Shown here piece by piece: positions 32,454-41,897 of a DNA stretch of 64,000 nt (its first letter is position 1; each line of letters starts with the position of its first letter). The stretch is from Pseudoalteromonas flavipulchra NCIMB 2033 = ATCC BAA-314 (GTDB lineage: Bacteria; Pseudomonadota; Gammaproteobacteria; Enterobacterales; Alteromonadaceae): assembly GCA_000814665.1 (NCBI GenBank), contig JWIH01000025.1, forward strand, positions 186,001 through 250,000. Reading direction: 5' to 3'. A program made the translations under genes and the position numbers. Below the pieces are notes generated by a model that was not told the origin of the DNA, did not search any database, and saw only the letters and a program-made list of their open reading frames with translations.

Positions 32454-33671
32454 TTACGCGTATTTCTCAACGCGTTTATTTTTATTGATATAAAGGTAAA
32501 GGCCGATAAAAGCGGCAATGAGAATGGCCGGGAATAACAGAATATTTTCAAGCACCGCTTGACCTGCAACTAGTTCTGATTGCTGCGTGGTTAAGTTCGC
32601 CGCTTGGGCTTCGAGTCGCGCCGAATCAATCCAACTACCAATTACTGGATTCCACATGCTGACAGCGAACATTCCCGCACCGCCCATTAAAGACATACCA
32701 AGTGCGCCTGTTTTTGGGGTGTATTCAGCAACGCAGCCCAGCATGGTTGGCCAAAAATAAGTGACACCCAAGGCAAATAATATTGCAGCCAAGTAGATTG
32801 CTGACCCTTGTGCTTGGCTCATCATGAAAATACCCGCGGTTGCCAATACTGCAGAGCCGAGTAACACGCCTGTCGGGTTAAAGCGGTGGACTATTGGGCC
32901 GGCAAAGAAGCGACCTAATGCCATCAAGCCTGTGATCAGTGCGAGGATCATCATAGGAGAGGCGCCTGACGCTCCCAGTATGCGTTCAATCCACTGTTGT
33001 GTACCAAGTTCAGTTGTTGCTGTTAAGGTCATACAGCAAATTAAAAATAGGTAGAGCGGAGAAAACAGGTGCTTGAGATTATTGGTGGTGGAATGATCAG
33101 TGCGGTCAAATTCAGGAAACTGTGACTTGACCATCATTGCACCGTAAATCAGCGTTGGAATTAATATCAAAGCAACTTGCCATTGCCAATTAAAGCCCGA
33201 TGCAGTCATGGCATTCGATGCCAGTGCACCAATCACAATGCCGCCAGGAAACCAGACATGGAATCGGTTGAGCATAGTCGTGGTGTTTTTTGGATACATT
33301 TCGGCAATCAGTGGATTACAGCCAGCTTCCACTGAACCATTCGCAAAGCCGATTAAAAACGTCGAGATCAGCAGTAACCAAAAACCATCAGCGGTAATGG
33401 TTAAAACCAATCCTGCGAAGTGGCAAATAAAGGCGAGGGCAACTAACTTTTTGGCGCCAATGGCGTTGTAGATTGCACCACCTAAAATGGTTGCGACGGG
33501 AAAGCCCAGAAATGCCATGGCGTTAACCCAACCAAGCTCCGTATCTGAGAGCCCAAATTGCTCACCTAATTGCCCCAAAATACCTGCGCGAATAGCGAAC
33601 GTCATTGATGTGACGACCAGTGCAAGGCAACAGAGCTGAAACACGGTCCGATTATGATTATTATTATTCAT
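32454..33671 (-). CDS. MFS sugar transporter
   Basis: The 405-residue protein has 12 predicted membrane helices and belongs to the FucP/NagP-like branch by its general pattern ('GWVNAMAFLGFPVATILGGAIYNAIGAKK', 'GLMALGRFFAGPIVHRF'). It probably imports the monosaccharide or keto-sugar made in the periplasm by the adjacent dehydrogenase and DUF1080 protein. Fifth-to-last gene of the operon; the isomerase stop is 14 bp upstream. Confidence 0.9.
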   Translation of the reverse strand: MNNNNHNRTVFQLCCLALVVTSMTFAIRAGILGQLGEQFGLSDTELGWVNAMAFLGFPVATILGGAIYNAIGAKKLVALAFICHFAGLVLTITADGFWLLLISTFLIGFANGSVEAGCNPLIAEMYPKNTTTMLNRFHVWFPGGIVIGALASNAMTASGFNWQWQVALILIPTLIYGAMMVKSQFPEFDRTDHSTTNNLKHLFSPLYLFLICCMTLTATTELGTQQWIERILGASGASPMMILALITGLMALGRFFAGPIVHRFNPTGVLLGSAVLATAGIFMMSQAQGSAIYLAAILFALGVTYFWPTMLGCVAEYTPKTGALGMSLMGGAGMFAVSMWNPVIGSWIDSARLEAQAANLTTQQSELVAGQAVLENILLFPAILIAAFIGLYLYINKNKRVEKYA

Positions 33672-33685
33672 GGTCGTAGTCCTGT

Positions 33686-34741
33686 TTATTTTATGCCGAG
33701 GATTTGATTATTGCGTTCGGTATCGGTGCTACTTCCTGCAAAATCATCGAAGGCTTTTTCGGTTGGTCTGATCAAGTGCTGTTTGATAAATTCAGCACCT
33801 TCTTTGGCCCCATCTTCAGGGTGCTTAATACAGCATTCCCATTCCAATACAGCCCAACCATCAAAACCGTACTGTGTTAACTTACTAAATATTTTCTTAA
33901 AGTCGACCTGTCCGTCTCCTAATGAACGAAACCGTCCTGGCCGTTGTTGCCATCCTTGGTATCCGCCGTAAACACCGCAGCGGCCATTGGGGATAAATTC
34001 GGCATCTTTTACATGGAACGCTTTGATACGTTCATGATAGATGTCGATAAATGCCAAGTAGTCCAATTGCTGTAAAACAAAGTGACTTGGATCGTAAAGA
34101 ATATTGGCTCGCGGGTGATTATTCGTCGCCGCTAAAAAGCGTTCAAAAGTCACGCCATCGTGTAGATCTTCACCTGGATGAAGCTCATAGCAGACATCCA
34201 CGCCAACCTCATCAAAGCGGTTTAAAATAGGCAACCAGCGTTTTGCAAGCTCCTCAAATCCTTGTTCCACTAAGCCAGTTGGGCGTTGTGGCCACGGATA
34301 AAAAGTATGCCAGAGCAAGGCGCCAGAAAAGCTGGCGTGACTGGTTAGCCCAAGCTTAGCACTGGCACTGGCCGCTAGCATTAGCTGCTCTGTTGCCCAC
34401 TCCATACGAGCCTGAGGCGAGCCATGCACTTTTGCTGGTGCAAAGCCGTCAAACATTTGGTCATAAGCTGGATGCACCGCCACTAATTGACCCTGCAAAT
34501 GGGTTGATAGCTCTGAAATAGTAAGGCCATGCTCTGCGGCAATGCCAGTGATCTCGTCGCAATAATCTTGGCTTTCAGCGGCTTTTTGCAGATCAAATAG
34601 TCGCTGTTCCCAACTTGGTAGCTGAATACCTTTATAACCTAGGCTACTTGCCCACTGGCAAATACTATTAAAATTGTTAAATGGCGCCTCGTCCGAGACA
34701 AACTGCGCGAGAAAAATAGCGGGTCCTTTAATTTGCTTCAT
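33686..34741 (-). CDS. Cytosolic sugar phosphate isomerase/epimerase-like TIM barrel
   Basis: The start is the ATG at 34741 (MKQIKGPAIFLAQFVSDEAP); the open frame upstream overlaps the previous gene and is not coding. The 351-residue protein has the xylose-isomerase-like TIM barrel with 'VCYELHPGEDLHDG', 'ILYDPSHFVLQQLDY', 'IKAFHVKDAEF' and 'WAVLEWECC', supplying the Glu-Asp-His-Glu metal site. No signal peptide, so it acts after uptake. Seven bases after the oxidoreductase stop. It is a paralogue, not a duplicate, of the exported isomerase at 28348-29205. Confidence 0.88.
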   Translation of the reverse strand: MKQIKGPAIFLAQFVSDEAPFNNFNSICQWASSLGYKGIQLPSWEQRLFDLQKAAESQDYCDEITGIAAEHGLTISELSTHLQGQLVAVHPAYDQMFDGFAPAKVHGSPQARMEWATEQLMLAASASAKLGLTSHASFSGALLWHTFYPWPQRPTGLVEQGFEELAKRWLPILNRFDEVGVDVCYELHPGEDLHDGVTFERFLAATNNHPRANILYDPSHFVLQQLDYLAFIDIYHERIKAFHVKDAEFIPNGRCGVYGGYQGWQQRPGRFRSLGDGQVDFKKIFSKLTQYGFDGWAVLEWECCIKHPEDGAKEGAEFIKQHLIRPTEKAFDDFAGSSTDTERNNQILGIK

Positions 34742-34748
34742 TCTTATT

Positions 34749-35909
34749 TTATCCAATGGTAAAGGGGTGCCACTTAGTGTCTTTTGCACTAGCTGCGACC
34801 GCGTTTTCAATAAATGCCATGCCACGGACTGCAGCGTTAATACTTGGCACGTCAAATTCTTCGTGTTGCACATTGGCTTGCTGCTGGTGTGCACGAATAA
34901 GGTTGGCGAAGTTAAGGTAGATATTTGCAAATGCTTCCAGATACCCCTCAGGGTGACCTGCTGGCACACGGGTTGCGCTAATGGCTGCTTGGCTAAGTGA
35001 GCCCACTCCTGTGCGGATCAACTGAGCTGGAGCATTTGCCGCACGTAACCACAAACTATTAGGTTCCATTTGCGACCATTCGATACTGGCTTTGTCACCA
35101 TAGATTTTTAAGGTGAGATTATTTTCTTCGCCAAGGGCTATTTGGCTGGCCATCAACACGCCCTTAGCACCGTTGCCAAAGCGCAGTAACACTGTGCCGT
35201 CATCGTCGAGCTGTCGGCCGGACACAACCGTGTTTAAATCCGCACAAAGCGCCTCAATCTCCAAGCCACTCACATATTCGGCAAGGTTCGCTGCGTGTAC
35301 ACCGATATCGCCCATACAACAACTCACGCCAGACTTGCTTGCATCTAGTCGCCAGCTGGCTTGCTTGCTGTTTTCGTCATCTGCACTTGCAAGCCATCCT
35401 TGACTGTATTCAACGACGACTTTGCGTATTTTGCCAAGTTCGCCGTTTGCGATGCGGTGACGCGCTTCTTTCACCATCGGGTAGCCGGTATAGGTGTGTG
35501 TTAATCCGTACAAGCAATTGCTCTTTTGAAGCTGTGTTTGTAGACGTAGAGCCTCAGATAAATTGAGCGTTGCAGGCTTATCACTCAAGACGTGAAAGCC
35601 GTGTTCGATAGCGGCTGTGGCAATCGGAAAATGCAAATGGTTTGGGGTCACGATGGCAACAAAGTGGATGCGCTCCGACTCTGGTAATTCCGCCTCTTGT
35701 TGTAAGAGTGTTTGGTAGCTGGCATAGCAACGTGCTGGGTTAAGCCCGAGTTGCTGGCCCATTGCTAGGCTTTTGTTTGATTGGGCGCTAAATGCGCCTG
35801 CAACAAGTTCAATTTGACCATCTAAACGCGCGGCTATGCGGTGCACTGCACCTATGAAAGCGCCTTCTCCACCACCGATCATGGCCATGCGGATTTTGTT
35901 ATTATCCAT
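34749..35909 (-). CDS. Gfo/Idh/MocA family NAD(P)-dependent oxidoreductase
   Basis: The 386-residue protein starts MDNNKIRMAMIGGGEGAFIGAVHR with the nucleotide-binding glycines, then 'VAIVTPNHLHFPIATAAIEHGFHVLSDKPATLNL', with the catalytic-type Lys of EKP replaced by DKP, normal in this family. Homologues act on 3-keto-sugars (for example ThuB-type) or inositols. First gene of the seven-gene minus-strand operon, whose promoter region is shared with the divergent AraC gene. Confidence 0.92.
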   Translation of the reverse strand: MDNNKIRMAMIGGGEGAFIGAVHRIAARLDGQIELVAGAFSAQSNKSLAMGQQLGLNPARCYASYQTLLQQEAELPESERIHFVAIVTPNHLHFPIATAAIEHGFHVLSDKPATLNLSEALRLQTQLQKSNCLYGLTHTYTGYPMVKEARHRIANGELGKIRKVVVEYSQGWLASADDENSKQASWRLDASKSGVSCCMGDIGVHAANLAEYVSGLEIEALCADLNTVVSGRQLDDDGTVLLRFGNGAKGVLMASQIALGEENNLTLKIYGDKASIEWSQMEPNSLWLRAANAPAQLIRTGVGSLSQAAISATRVPAGHPEGYLEAFANIYLNFANLIRAHQQQANVQHEEFDVPSINAAVRGMAFIENAVAASAKDTKWHPFTIG

Positions 35910-35990
35910 CGTTTAGCTCCGTCGAGTTATCGAGGTAAGTTAATCTGATGTTATTGATAATAGGTAACAGAAGCGCCAAAGTGATAATAA

Positions 35991-36025
35991 AAATTCGGTT
36001 GACAATGCAACAAAATCGGCGTTTA
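35991..36025 (-). promoter_or_regulatory. Operator copy 1 of the sugar locus (21-bp-spaced direct repeats)
   Basis: Read on the minus strand: TAAACGCCGATTTTGT, then AACCGAATTT, with CCGATTTT and CCGAATTT starting exactly 21 bp apart. The same arrangement occurs at 38576-38610. Direct repeats two helical turns apart are typical of AraC-family binding sites. It overlaps TTGACA (35999-36004), a candidate -35 of the araC-type gene. Confidence 0.7.
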
Positions 36026-36066
36026 AAATAAATTATTATAATTATAAAAAGGCGGTAAATAGGGCA

Positions 36067-36801
36067 ATGGAAGAGCAAACAATATTGAATAAAGCTGGCG
36101 TAAATCAATTGATTGCAGCATTTGATCTGATCCCAGACATCCTCTTTTGGGTCAAAGACACAAAAAGTAGAATAGTGCATGCGAACCAACACTTTGTTGA
36201 ACATCAGGGCTATAAAACCCTAGATCAAATCTTACTGAAAACCGATTTTGACTTTTCACCGCAGCACTTGGCATTCCAATACGTTAATGATGATAAACGA
36301 GTGATGGAAGGCTTTATCGTAACGGATAGATTAGAACTCAACCAAACCGCAAATGGGGAATTGGCATGGTTTTCCACGTCAAAAAAAGTGTTACTTGACA
36401 GCGAAAATGCGATTATGGGCACTTATGGTGTTACACGACATCTAGCGAAAACGTCAAAGGCGTTGTCTCACGTAAGAGCCATTGAAGCGCCCGTTGAATT
36501 TATTCGGGCGCATTACCATCGTCATATTTGTATCGAAGAATTGGCGGAACTTGCTCACCTGTCGGTAAGCGCACTGGAACGCAGATTTAAGAAGCATTTA
36601 GCCAAAACCCCGAATCAATTTATCAACGAAGTGAGATTGGAAAATGCCCGTAAATTATTGGTCGAAACACGCTTACCAGTATCACAAGTCGCTTATCAGT
36701 GTGGCTTTTCAGAGCCAAGTTATTTTAGCAAGCAGTTTCGTCGTTTATTTGGTGAAATCCCGTCGCAATTACGTAAAGAGTTAACGTCGAGCGAGCGTTA
36801 A
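36067..36801 (+). CDS. PAS-domain AraC family transcriptional regulator
   Basis: The 244-residue protein has an N-terminal PAS-like sensor (about residues 15-115: 'DLIPDILFWVKDTKSRIVHANQHFVEHQGY') and a C-terminal AraC/XylS DNA-binding domain with two HTH motifs ('ICIEELAELAHLSVSALERRFKKHL', 'PVSQVAYQCGFSEPSYFSKQFRRLFGEIPSQLR'). A PAS sensor in place of the usual cupin is less common. It is divergent from the sugar operon and probably its activator. The 3' end overlaps the convergent kinase gene by 21 bp. Confidence 0.92.
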   Translation: MEEQTILNKAGVNQLIAAFDLIPDILFWVKDTKSRIVHANQHFVEHQGYKTLDQILLKTDFDFSPQHLAFQYVNDDKRVMEGFIVTDRLELNQTANGELAWFSTSKKVLLDSENAIMGTYGVTRHLAKTSKALSHVRAIEAPVEFIRAHYHRHICIEELAELAHLSVSALERRFKKHLAKTPNQFINEVRLENARKLLVETRLPVSQVAYQCGFSEPSYFSKQFRRLFGEIPSQLRKELTSSER

Positions 36802-37641
36802 CGCTGCGACTTCTGGTGATAATGCTGGTGTTACCAGCGCATTTTCGTATTCGGCAGCTAACCATGGACGAATAGGCTTAGCAATGCCCCCAACTAACGC
36901 GACTTTCTGTGCCCCTAAGCTCTGCAAATGACGGACATAACGCTCAATAAACTGTGCCGCGCTACTTAAGATCTGCTCGGCATAGGGATCGTTTGGCGTG
37001 GCAAAAACATGTTGAGCAAACTGGGCAAAATACTGGGGAGTGGCGTTTAGCGTGAGTTTGACTAGCTGTTCGGTACTGTGGCAATTCATGGCAGCCAAAA
37101 ACGACTCAATCATCAGACTGCTAGGGGAAAGTGTATCAAGCACCTCGATGGCATGCTTCACTAAACTCAAACCGATCCAGCTGCCACTTGCACCATCACT
37201 GAGTAATAATCCGTGACCACCGAACTCCCTAAATTGTCCATGCGTCACCAGACCCGCGCAAAATCCGGTGCCAAGAATGATTACACCGCCATCTTCGTGT
37301 TGATGCGCACCAAGGCAAGCAATGTGTGCATCGGTTGAAAATTGAAAACGGGCAAAAGGGGAACGCCATTGCTGCATCGCCTCACAAGCCGTCGTGACGT
37401 TCGCGCCGGCAAGTCCTGCAAAAGCACTGATGTTGGCAATGTCGTGGTGGGGGATTTTTGCGTTTGTCAGCGCTGTCATTGTTGCGCTCAACATTGACTC
37501 TTGGGCCTGATGTATTGATGTTGCTATGTTTGCAGGGCCGCTGGTGGCCTCGGCAAGGAGCTGTCCATGTTGATCCTCGAGGCGAACTTTACATTTCGTC
37601 CCGCCACCATCAATCCCTAAAAATAGCTTCGATGCTGTCAT
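36781..37641 (-). CDS. BadF/BadG/BcrA-type sugar kinase (N-acetylglucosamine kinase-like)
   Basis: The 286-residue ASKHA-fold kinase begins 'MTASKLFLGIDGGGTKCKVRLED' (phosphate 1 motif), with 'GGVIILGTGFCAGLV' and 'GGHGLLLSDGASGSWIG'. The family phosphorylates GlcNAc or related sugars. Its start overlaps the stop of cutC by 4 bp, so cutC and this gene form one operon reading away from the TonB receptor gene. Confidence 0.88.
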   Translation of the reverse strand: MTASKLFLGIDGGGTKCKVRLEDQHGQLLAEATSGPANIATSIHQAQESMLSATMTALTNAKIPHHDIANISAFAGLAGANVTTACEAMQQWRSPFARFQFSTDAHIACLGAHQHEDGGVIILGTGFCAGLVTHGQFREFGGHGLLLSDGASGSWIGLSLVKHAIEVLDTLSPSSLMIESFLAAMNCHSTEQLVKLTLNATPQYFAQFAQHVFATPNDPYAEQILSSAAQFIERYVRHLQSLGAQKVALVGGIAKPIRPWLAAEYENALVTPALSPEVAALTLARR

Positions 37642-38384
37642 TGTATTGCCTTTTCTGATCCGGTGAGTATTGCATTAACTAGCCTTGGGCAAACTTCATC
37701 GCCATGGTGCACGCCAGAGTGAGTATGTAGAGAGAGTGGACCAAATTCACTTAAAAGCCAAAGATCCGCTGCGTTTATCGTGTTGACCCCTCCACCAATC
37801 ACAACTTCGATTTCAGCATTGAGTTTTTTCAGTAAGGCAATGAGCTGACTGGTACCAAACGCTGCGCCTTTGCCACTTTGCCATGTATTGCCGGCGGTTA
37901 AGACCCGCTCAACGCCTAACTCTAGCAGCGTCTCGGCTGCCTGCTGCCAGTTTGCAGCGGCGTCAAAGGCGCGATGAAAGGTGACAGAAAGGCCTAAGGA
38001 TTTTGCCGTGGCAATGAGTGCTCGACAATGGTCAGTCGCTATCTCTTGATTGTCGTCGATAAAACCAAGCGCAATACCAGTTGCGCCAGCGCAAGCAATG
38101 CCATCTATCCCTTTTTGTAACTGATAGAGCATGGTGTCATCAATAAAAAAATGCGGTGCTTGGCGTAACATCACAATACATTCGCCAAAGCTTGGTAAAT
38201 ACTGGGCAACTGCCGCTATCGCCGTCGGGTTTGGGGTCAAGCCACCGCAACTCAGTACACCACAGAGTTCTATCCTTGTTGCCCCAGATGCAAAAGCAAT
38301 TTGTGCATTTCGCTGCAACAAATGAGGATTATCGCTGCTGAGGCATATTTCCAAGTTTTTACCTGAATAGTTTGCCAAATTCAT
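37638..38384 (-). CDS. cutC: CutC family protein
   Basis: The 248-residue TIM-barrel protein has the CutC signatures 'RIELCGVLSCGGLTPN', 'IVMLRQAPHFF', 'VTFHRAFDAAANW' and 'VVIGGGVNTINAADL'. Historically linked to copper homeostasis; in many genomes, as here, it is embedded in sugar loci beside GlcNAc-type kinases, so a carbohydrate role is likely. First gene of the cutC-kinase operon, divergent from the TonB receptor. Confidence 0.92.
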   Translation of the reverse strand: MNLANYSGKNLEICLSSDNPHLLQRNAQIAFASGATRIELCGVLSCGGLTPNPTAIAAVAQYLPSFGECIVMLRQAPHFFIDDTMLYQLQKGIDGIACAGATGIALGFIDDNQEIATDHCRALIATAKSLGLSVTFHRAFDAAANWQQAAETLLELGVERVLTAGNTWQSGKGAAFGTSQLIALLKKLNAEIEVVIGGGVNTINAADLWLLSEFGPLSLHTHSGVHHGDEVCPRLVNAILTGSEKAIQ

Positions 38385-38575
38385 ATTTCACTCTTGAAGT
38401 TGAATAATTTTAAAGTTTAAAATGCTTGGTTTTGAATATTTAATTAGTTCAATAAAAACATTTGGTTACACATGTTTGGAACGTTTTTAAATTGCCTAAT
38501 ATAGAAACTAATAATGAGTTTTTATGTTAATCAGACTATAAACCAAGGAAATTGAAATTGGATCTTTTTTTGACC

Positions 38576-38610
38576 TAAACGCCGATTTTGTCTTAGTGCA
38601 AACCGAAATT
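38576..38610 (+). promoter_or_regulatory. Operator copy 2 of the sugar locus
   Basis: TAAACGCCGATTTTGT followed by AACCGAAATT, with CCGATTTT (38582) and CCGAAATT (38603) 21 bp apart. The first 16 bases are identical to operator copy 1. It lies in the 384-bp gap between cutC and the TonB receptor, the promoter region of both. Confidence 0.72.
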
Positions 38611-38627
38611 CTATTATCACTTTTTGT

Positions 38628-38637
38628 GGAGCGCTCC
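38628..38637. promoter_or_regulatory. Palindrome resembling a LacI-family operator
   Basis: GGAGCGCTCC is a perfect 10-bp palindrome with a central GC, similar to sugar-responsive LacI-type operators. No LacI gene is present in the window. Confidence 0.4.
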
Positions 38638-38768
38638 TATTCTGAACGAGTGTTTCACAAACCATTAACCCCTATAGGGAAACAAAAAAGGGTCGTCACA
38701 AAGTCATGCGTCATGGAGCAGCAAGGGACGTCGTGGCTTTACAAATTATAAAAAACTTGGAGATAGGA

Positions 38769-41753
38769 ATGGCCAATAATAATAACAGACGCCATGTGAC
38801 AGGAAGGTCACGGCAATTTAGCAAGTCTGCACTGGTCCTCGCTATGTTATCAGCTACTAACTGGGCAATGGCTGAAGAAACCGAAAAAGAGGAAGCGCAG
38901 GAAATCGAAACAATTGAGGTGCGCGGGATCCGCGCATCTATGGCCGAAAACTTGGCGATTAAGCGTTTATCAAACGCGATTGTGGATGCCATTACAGCAG
39001 AAGACATCGGCAAGTTTCCCGATAAAAATGTGGCGGATTCACTGCAACGCGTACCCGGCGTGGTGATTTCTCGTAGTGGCGGAGAAGGGGAAAACGTCAG
39101 TATTCGTGGTCTGTCATCGGATCTTACTTTTACGCAGTTAAACGGCAATTTTATCGCTTCTTCTCCGGGCTCGCCGTCCCGCTCTTTTAGTTACTCTTTG
39201 TTGCCTTCTACCATGGTGCAATCGGTTGAAGTCTTTAAGTCTTCAGAGGCGCGTTTAGATGAAGGTGGGGTTGGCGGCACGGTTATTCTTCACAGCCGCA
39301 AACCACTGGATATGGAGGCAAATTCTGGGGCGTTGAATGTTGAATATACCTACGCTGATGTGACTGAAGAGTACGAGCCTAATTTTAGCGGCGTTTATTC
39401 TTGGAAGAACGAAGAAGAAACCTTTGGCTTGCTAGTTGGTTATACCAAACAAGACCGCACCAACCGCTCTTTAGGCGGTGATATGTCGGGCGGTGGCGGT
39501 TGGCGTTGGGCAACAAGTTCAGACTTGCCAGCAACGGACACTGCGGGCAATGTGATTGCCGATAGTACACGTCGATTTGCAGCGTTAGAAGATGCTTATG
39601 GCAACGTCTATGACGGTGTTTGGGCACCGCAAGTTGCAGGTGTTGGGGTAACCAAAGAAAAACGTGAACGTCAGGGGTTACAAGCCACCATTCAATGGCG
39701 TCCAATAGATGATTTATCTTTAACATTCAATCATTTTCATTTTGAGCTTGGGCAAAACCGCACCACGTCACAAATGTGGATCCCAGAATGGAAGTACAAC
39801 CCAGATTATCTTACCGGTATTACCCTAGACGAAACCGGTACGATTGTGACAGGCATGGATTTTACTAGTGGCGCTGGTGGCACTGAAGGGAATCTTGAAT
39901 TTCCTTGGATCATTGGTAGTTATACGGTAGAAAAAGATACCTCGGATACCTACGACTTCGCCTTTGAATATGCAGGTGATTTATATGATTTGCGCGGTAA
40001 ATTTGGCCACACTGAAGCCAGCGGTGGCCCTTCAGAGTCTTGGAGTGCGGCATATAAAAGCGGGCAACCTGCGAGTCGCAGCGATTCCGGACAGGTTGAA
40101 AACGCCGCTTCATTTGCAGGATGGCGATTAGGCGACAGAGTGTCGCTGTACGCCGATCCCGCTTTGCTGTCTAACCTTCAGGCTGGTATTGCCGGCGATC
40201 CCGATCCGGGGTCGACAGGTTCAAGCTTTGTCGTCAGTGACTTAGAAGAAGACTATGCCCAGTTAGACCTTGATTATCGCGTCGAGTACGGCATCGTTGA
40301 TACGCTGCGTGTCGGTGCTAAATATCGTAAAGCGACACTGCATCGCGAAACCAACAACACCTTCTTCATCACTCAAGATGGGGCTGACAGAATTGCCAGT
40401 GGCGAGCTTGATCCATTCAGTCAAGGTGCCATTGATGAGGTGTCTTATCAGTGGATTGGTGGTATGCCAAAACTGGAGGATATTTTGAACGCAACGTCTG
40501 AACAAAATATCCCAGGCGGTTTTGAAGTAAATGCGATGCCCACGATCAATTGGGATCGATACCGCGAAATCGTGACCAGTGAATATGTTAAGCACACGCG
40601 CCGTGAGCCTGATTTTGTGTTCGACATAGAAGAAGAGATCATGGCCGCCTATCTACAGGCCGATTTTTCTTTTGGAGATTTTAGAGGAAACATCGGGGTA
40701 CGCTATGTCGAGACTGAAACGCAGATTATGTCATCGGATAAAATTAACTACTTTTTAGATGACATTGATGATGTCACCGAAGAGGATATTTTAGGTGATG
40801 AGCGCCTTATTGACGTTGAAACCACCACCGTGCGTACCGTAACCGACTCGCAATTTTTACCTAGTTTCAATATTGTCTGGGATGCCAGCGACAATTTTGT
40901 TATACGTGGTGCTATCGCCAAAACGATGTCTCGAGCTCCGTTCAACGACATGGGTGCGCCAGAGCAGCTGACCTTTATCTCTCAAGAATGGGCTGATGAT
41001 AGACTAGAGTTTAGAGGCAACCCTGTGGAGCCAGGGTGGCGCGGCTCAGGGGGTAACAAAGCGCTAAAACCATTTGAATCGGTACAGATGGATTTATCTG
41101 CGGAGTATTATTATGGCGAAGGATCTGCGGTTGGCATTGCGGTATTCAACAAAGACGTAGATAACTTTATCGTGCCCTTGATTATTACCTCAGTAAGGCC
41201 GTTTGAGGGCTTTGATAACCCTTTTACCGGTGTTGAAATTGTACCGCCGGGTGATATTACCGTCACGCCGTTTACCACCACCGCCAATGGTACAAATGCA
41301 ACGTCTCGGGGAGTAGAGCTGTTTGCACAACATGCATTCGACAATGGCTTTGGTCTCAACGTTAACTACACCCTAAACGATACCAATCAAGCAGACATTA
41401 GCGTAGACGGTGAAAAGGTCGGTGAGTCTGCGCTTGTTGGCAGTGCCGATAATCAATTTAACTTCTCCGCCTATTACGAGAATGACACCTTTAGTGTCAG
41501 AGCATCATATAACCGCCGAGGAGAAACCGCTCTGGGGCTTGCGGACGGGCTCACTGTATATCAGGAACCATACCAACAAGTTGATGTGAACGCTTCTTAT
41601 AACTTGATGGAAAACCTGATCCTAACCGCGTCTGTGATCAACCTAACCAAAGAAGAACCGAGAACCTTTTATGGTGAAGATTCTAAAGCGAGATTGCGCA
41701 GCAGCAGCTACACCGGGCAGCGCTACTATGCCGGGATCACCTATCGATTTTAA
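38769..41753 (+). CDS. TonB-dependent receptor
   Basis: The start is the ATG at 38769 with GGAGATAGG upstream (a longer frame from 38706 lacks a ribosome-binding site). The 994-residue protein has a long signal peptide (ending WAMAEE), a TonB-box-like stretch, a plug domain ('IGKFPDKNVADSLQRVPGVVISRSGGEGENVSIRGL') and a 22-strand barrel ending in 'YYAGITYRF'. The plug sequence belongs to the proteobacterial oligosaccharide-receptor type. It probably imports the glycoside processed by the neighbouring genes. Regulated through operator copy 2. Confidence 0.95.
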   Translation: MANNNNRRHVTGRSRQFSKSALVLAMLSATNWAMAEETEKEEAQEIETIEVRGIRASMAENLAIKRLSNAIVDAITAEDIGKFPDKNVADSLQRVPGVVISRSGGEGENVSIRGLSSDLTFTQLNGNFIASSPGSPSRSFSYSLLPSTMVQSVEVFKSSEARLDEGGVGGTVILHSRKPLDMEANSGALNVEYTYADVTEEYEPNFSGVYSWKNEEETFGLLVGYTKQDRTNRSLGGDMSGGGGWRWATSSDLPATDTAGNVIADSTRRFAALEDAYGNVYDGVWAPQVAGVGVTKEKRERQGLQATIQWRPIDDLSLTFNHFHFELGQNRTTSQMWIPEWKYNPDYLTGITLDETGTIVTGMDFTSGAGGTEGNLEFPWIIGSYTVEKDTSDTYDFAFEYAGDLYDLRGKFGHTEASGGPSESWSAAYKSGQPASRSDSGQVENAASFAGWRLGDRVSLYADPALLSNLQAGIAGDPDPGSTGSSFVVSDLEEDYAQLDLDYRVEYGIVDTLRVGAKYRKATLHRETNNTFFITQDGADRIASGELDPFSQGAIDEVSYQWIGGMPKLEDILNATSEQNIPGGFEVNAMPTINWDRYREIVTSEYVKHTRREPDFVFDIEEEIMAAYLQADFSFGDFRGNIGVRYVETETQIMSSDKINYFLDDIDDVTEEDILGDERLIDVETTTVRTVTDSQFLPSFNIVWDASDNFVIRGAIAKTMSRAPFNDMGAPEQLTFISQEWADDRLEFRGNPVEPGWRGSGGNKALKPFESVQMDLSAEYYYGEGSAVGIAVFNKDVDNFIVPLIITSVRPFEGFDNPFTGVEIVPPGDITVTPFTTTANGTNATSRGVELFAQHAFDNGFGLNVNYTLNDTNQADISVDGEKVGESALVGSADNQFNFSAYYENDTFSVRASYNRRGETALGLADGLTVYQEPYQQVDVNASYNLMENLILTASVINLTKEEPRTFYGEDSKARLRSSSYTGQRYYAGITYRF

Positions 41754-41849
41754 CTTTGGCGATAACCATAAAGTAATGCAAACCGGGTGAAGTCGTGTCA
41801 GTACAACGAGAAACAATATCACGGCTTATCACCTGCTTGTGGTGCGTTT

Positions 41850-41881
41850 ATATCAACCTAGTCACACGAGTTGGTTGATAT
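41850..41881 (+). promoter_or_regulatory. Leader hairpin before the discoidin lipoprotein gene
   Basis: ATATCAACC / GGTTGATAT, a 9-bp perfect inverted repeat with a 14-nt loop, ends just before the ribosome-binding site. It may reduce expression relative to the receptor gene or stabilise the mRNA end. Confidence 0.45.
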
Positions 41882-41897
41882 GTAAGAAGGGATAAAT

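Noticed and set aside
34742..34969. N-terminal extension of the cytosolic isomerase frame into the upstream oxidoreductase gene
   Set aside because: It overlaps the conserved C-terminus of the oxidoreductase; the family N-terminus begins at the ATG at 34741.
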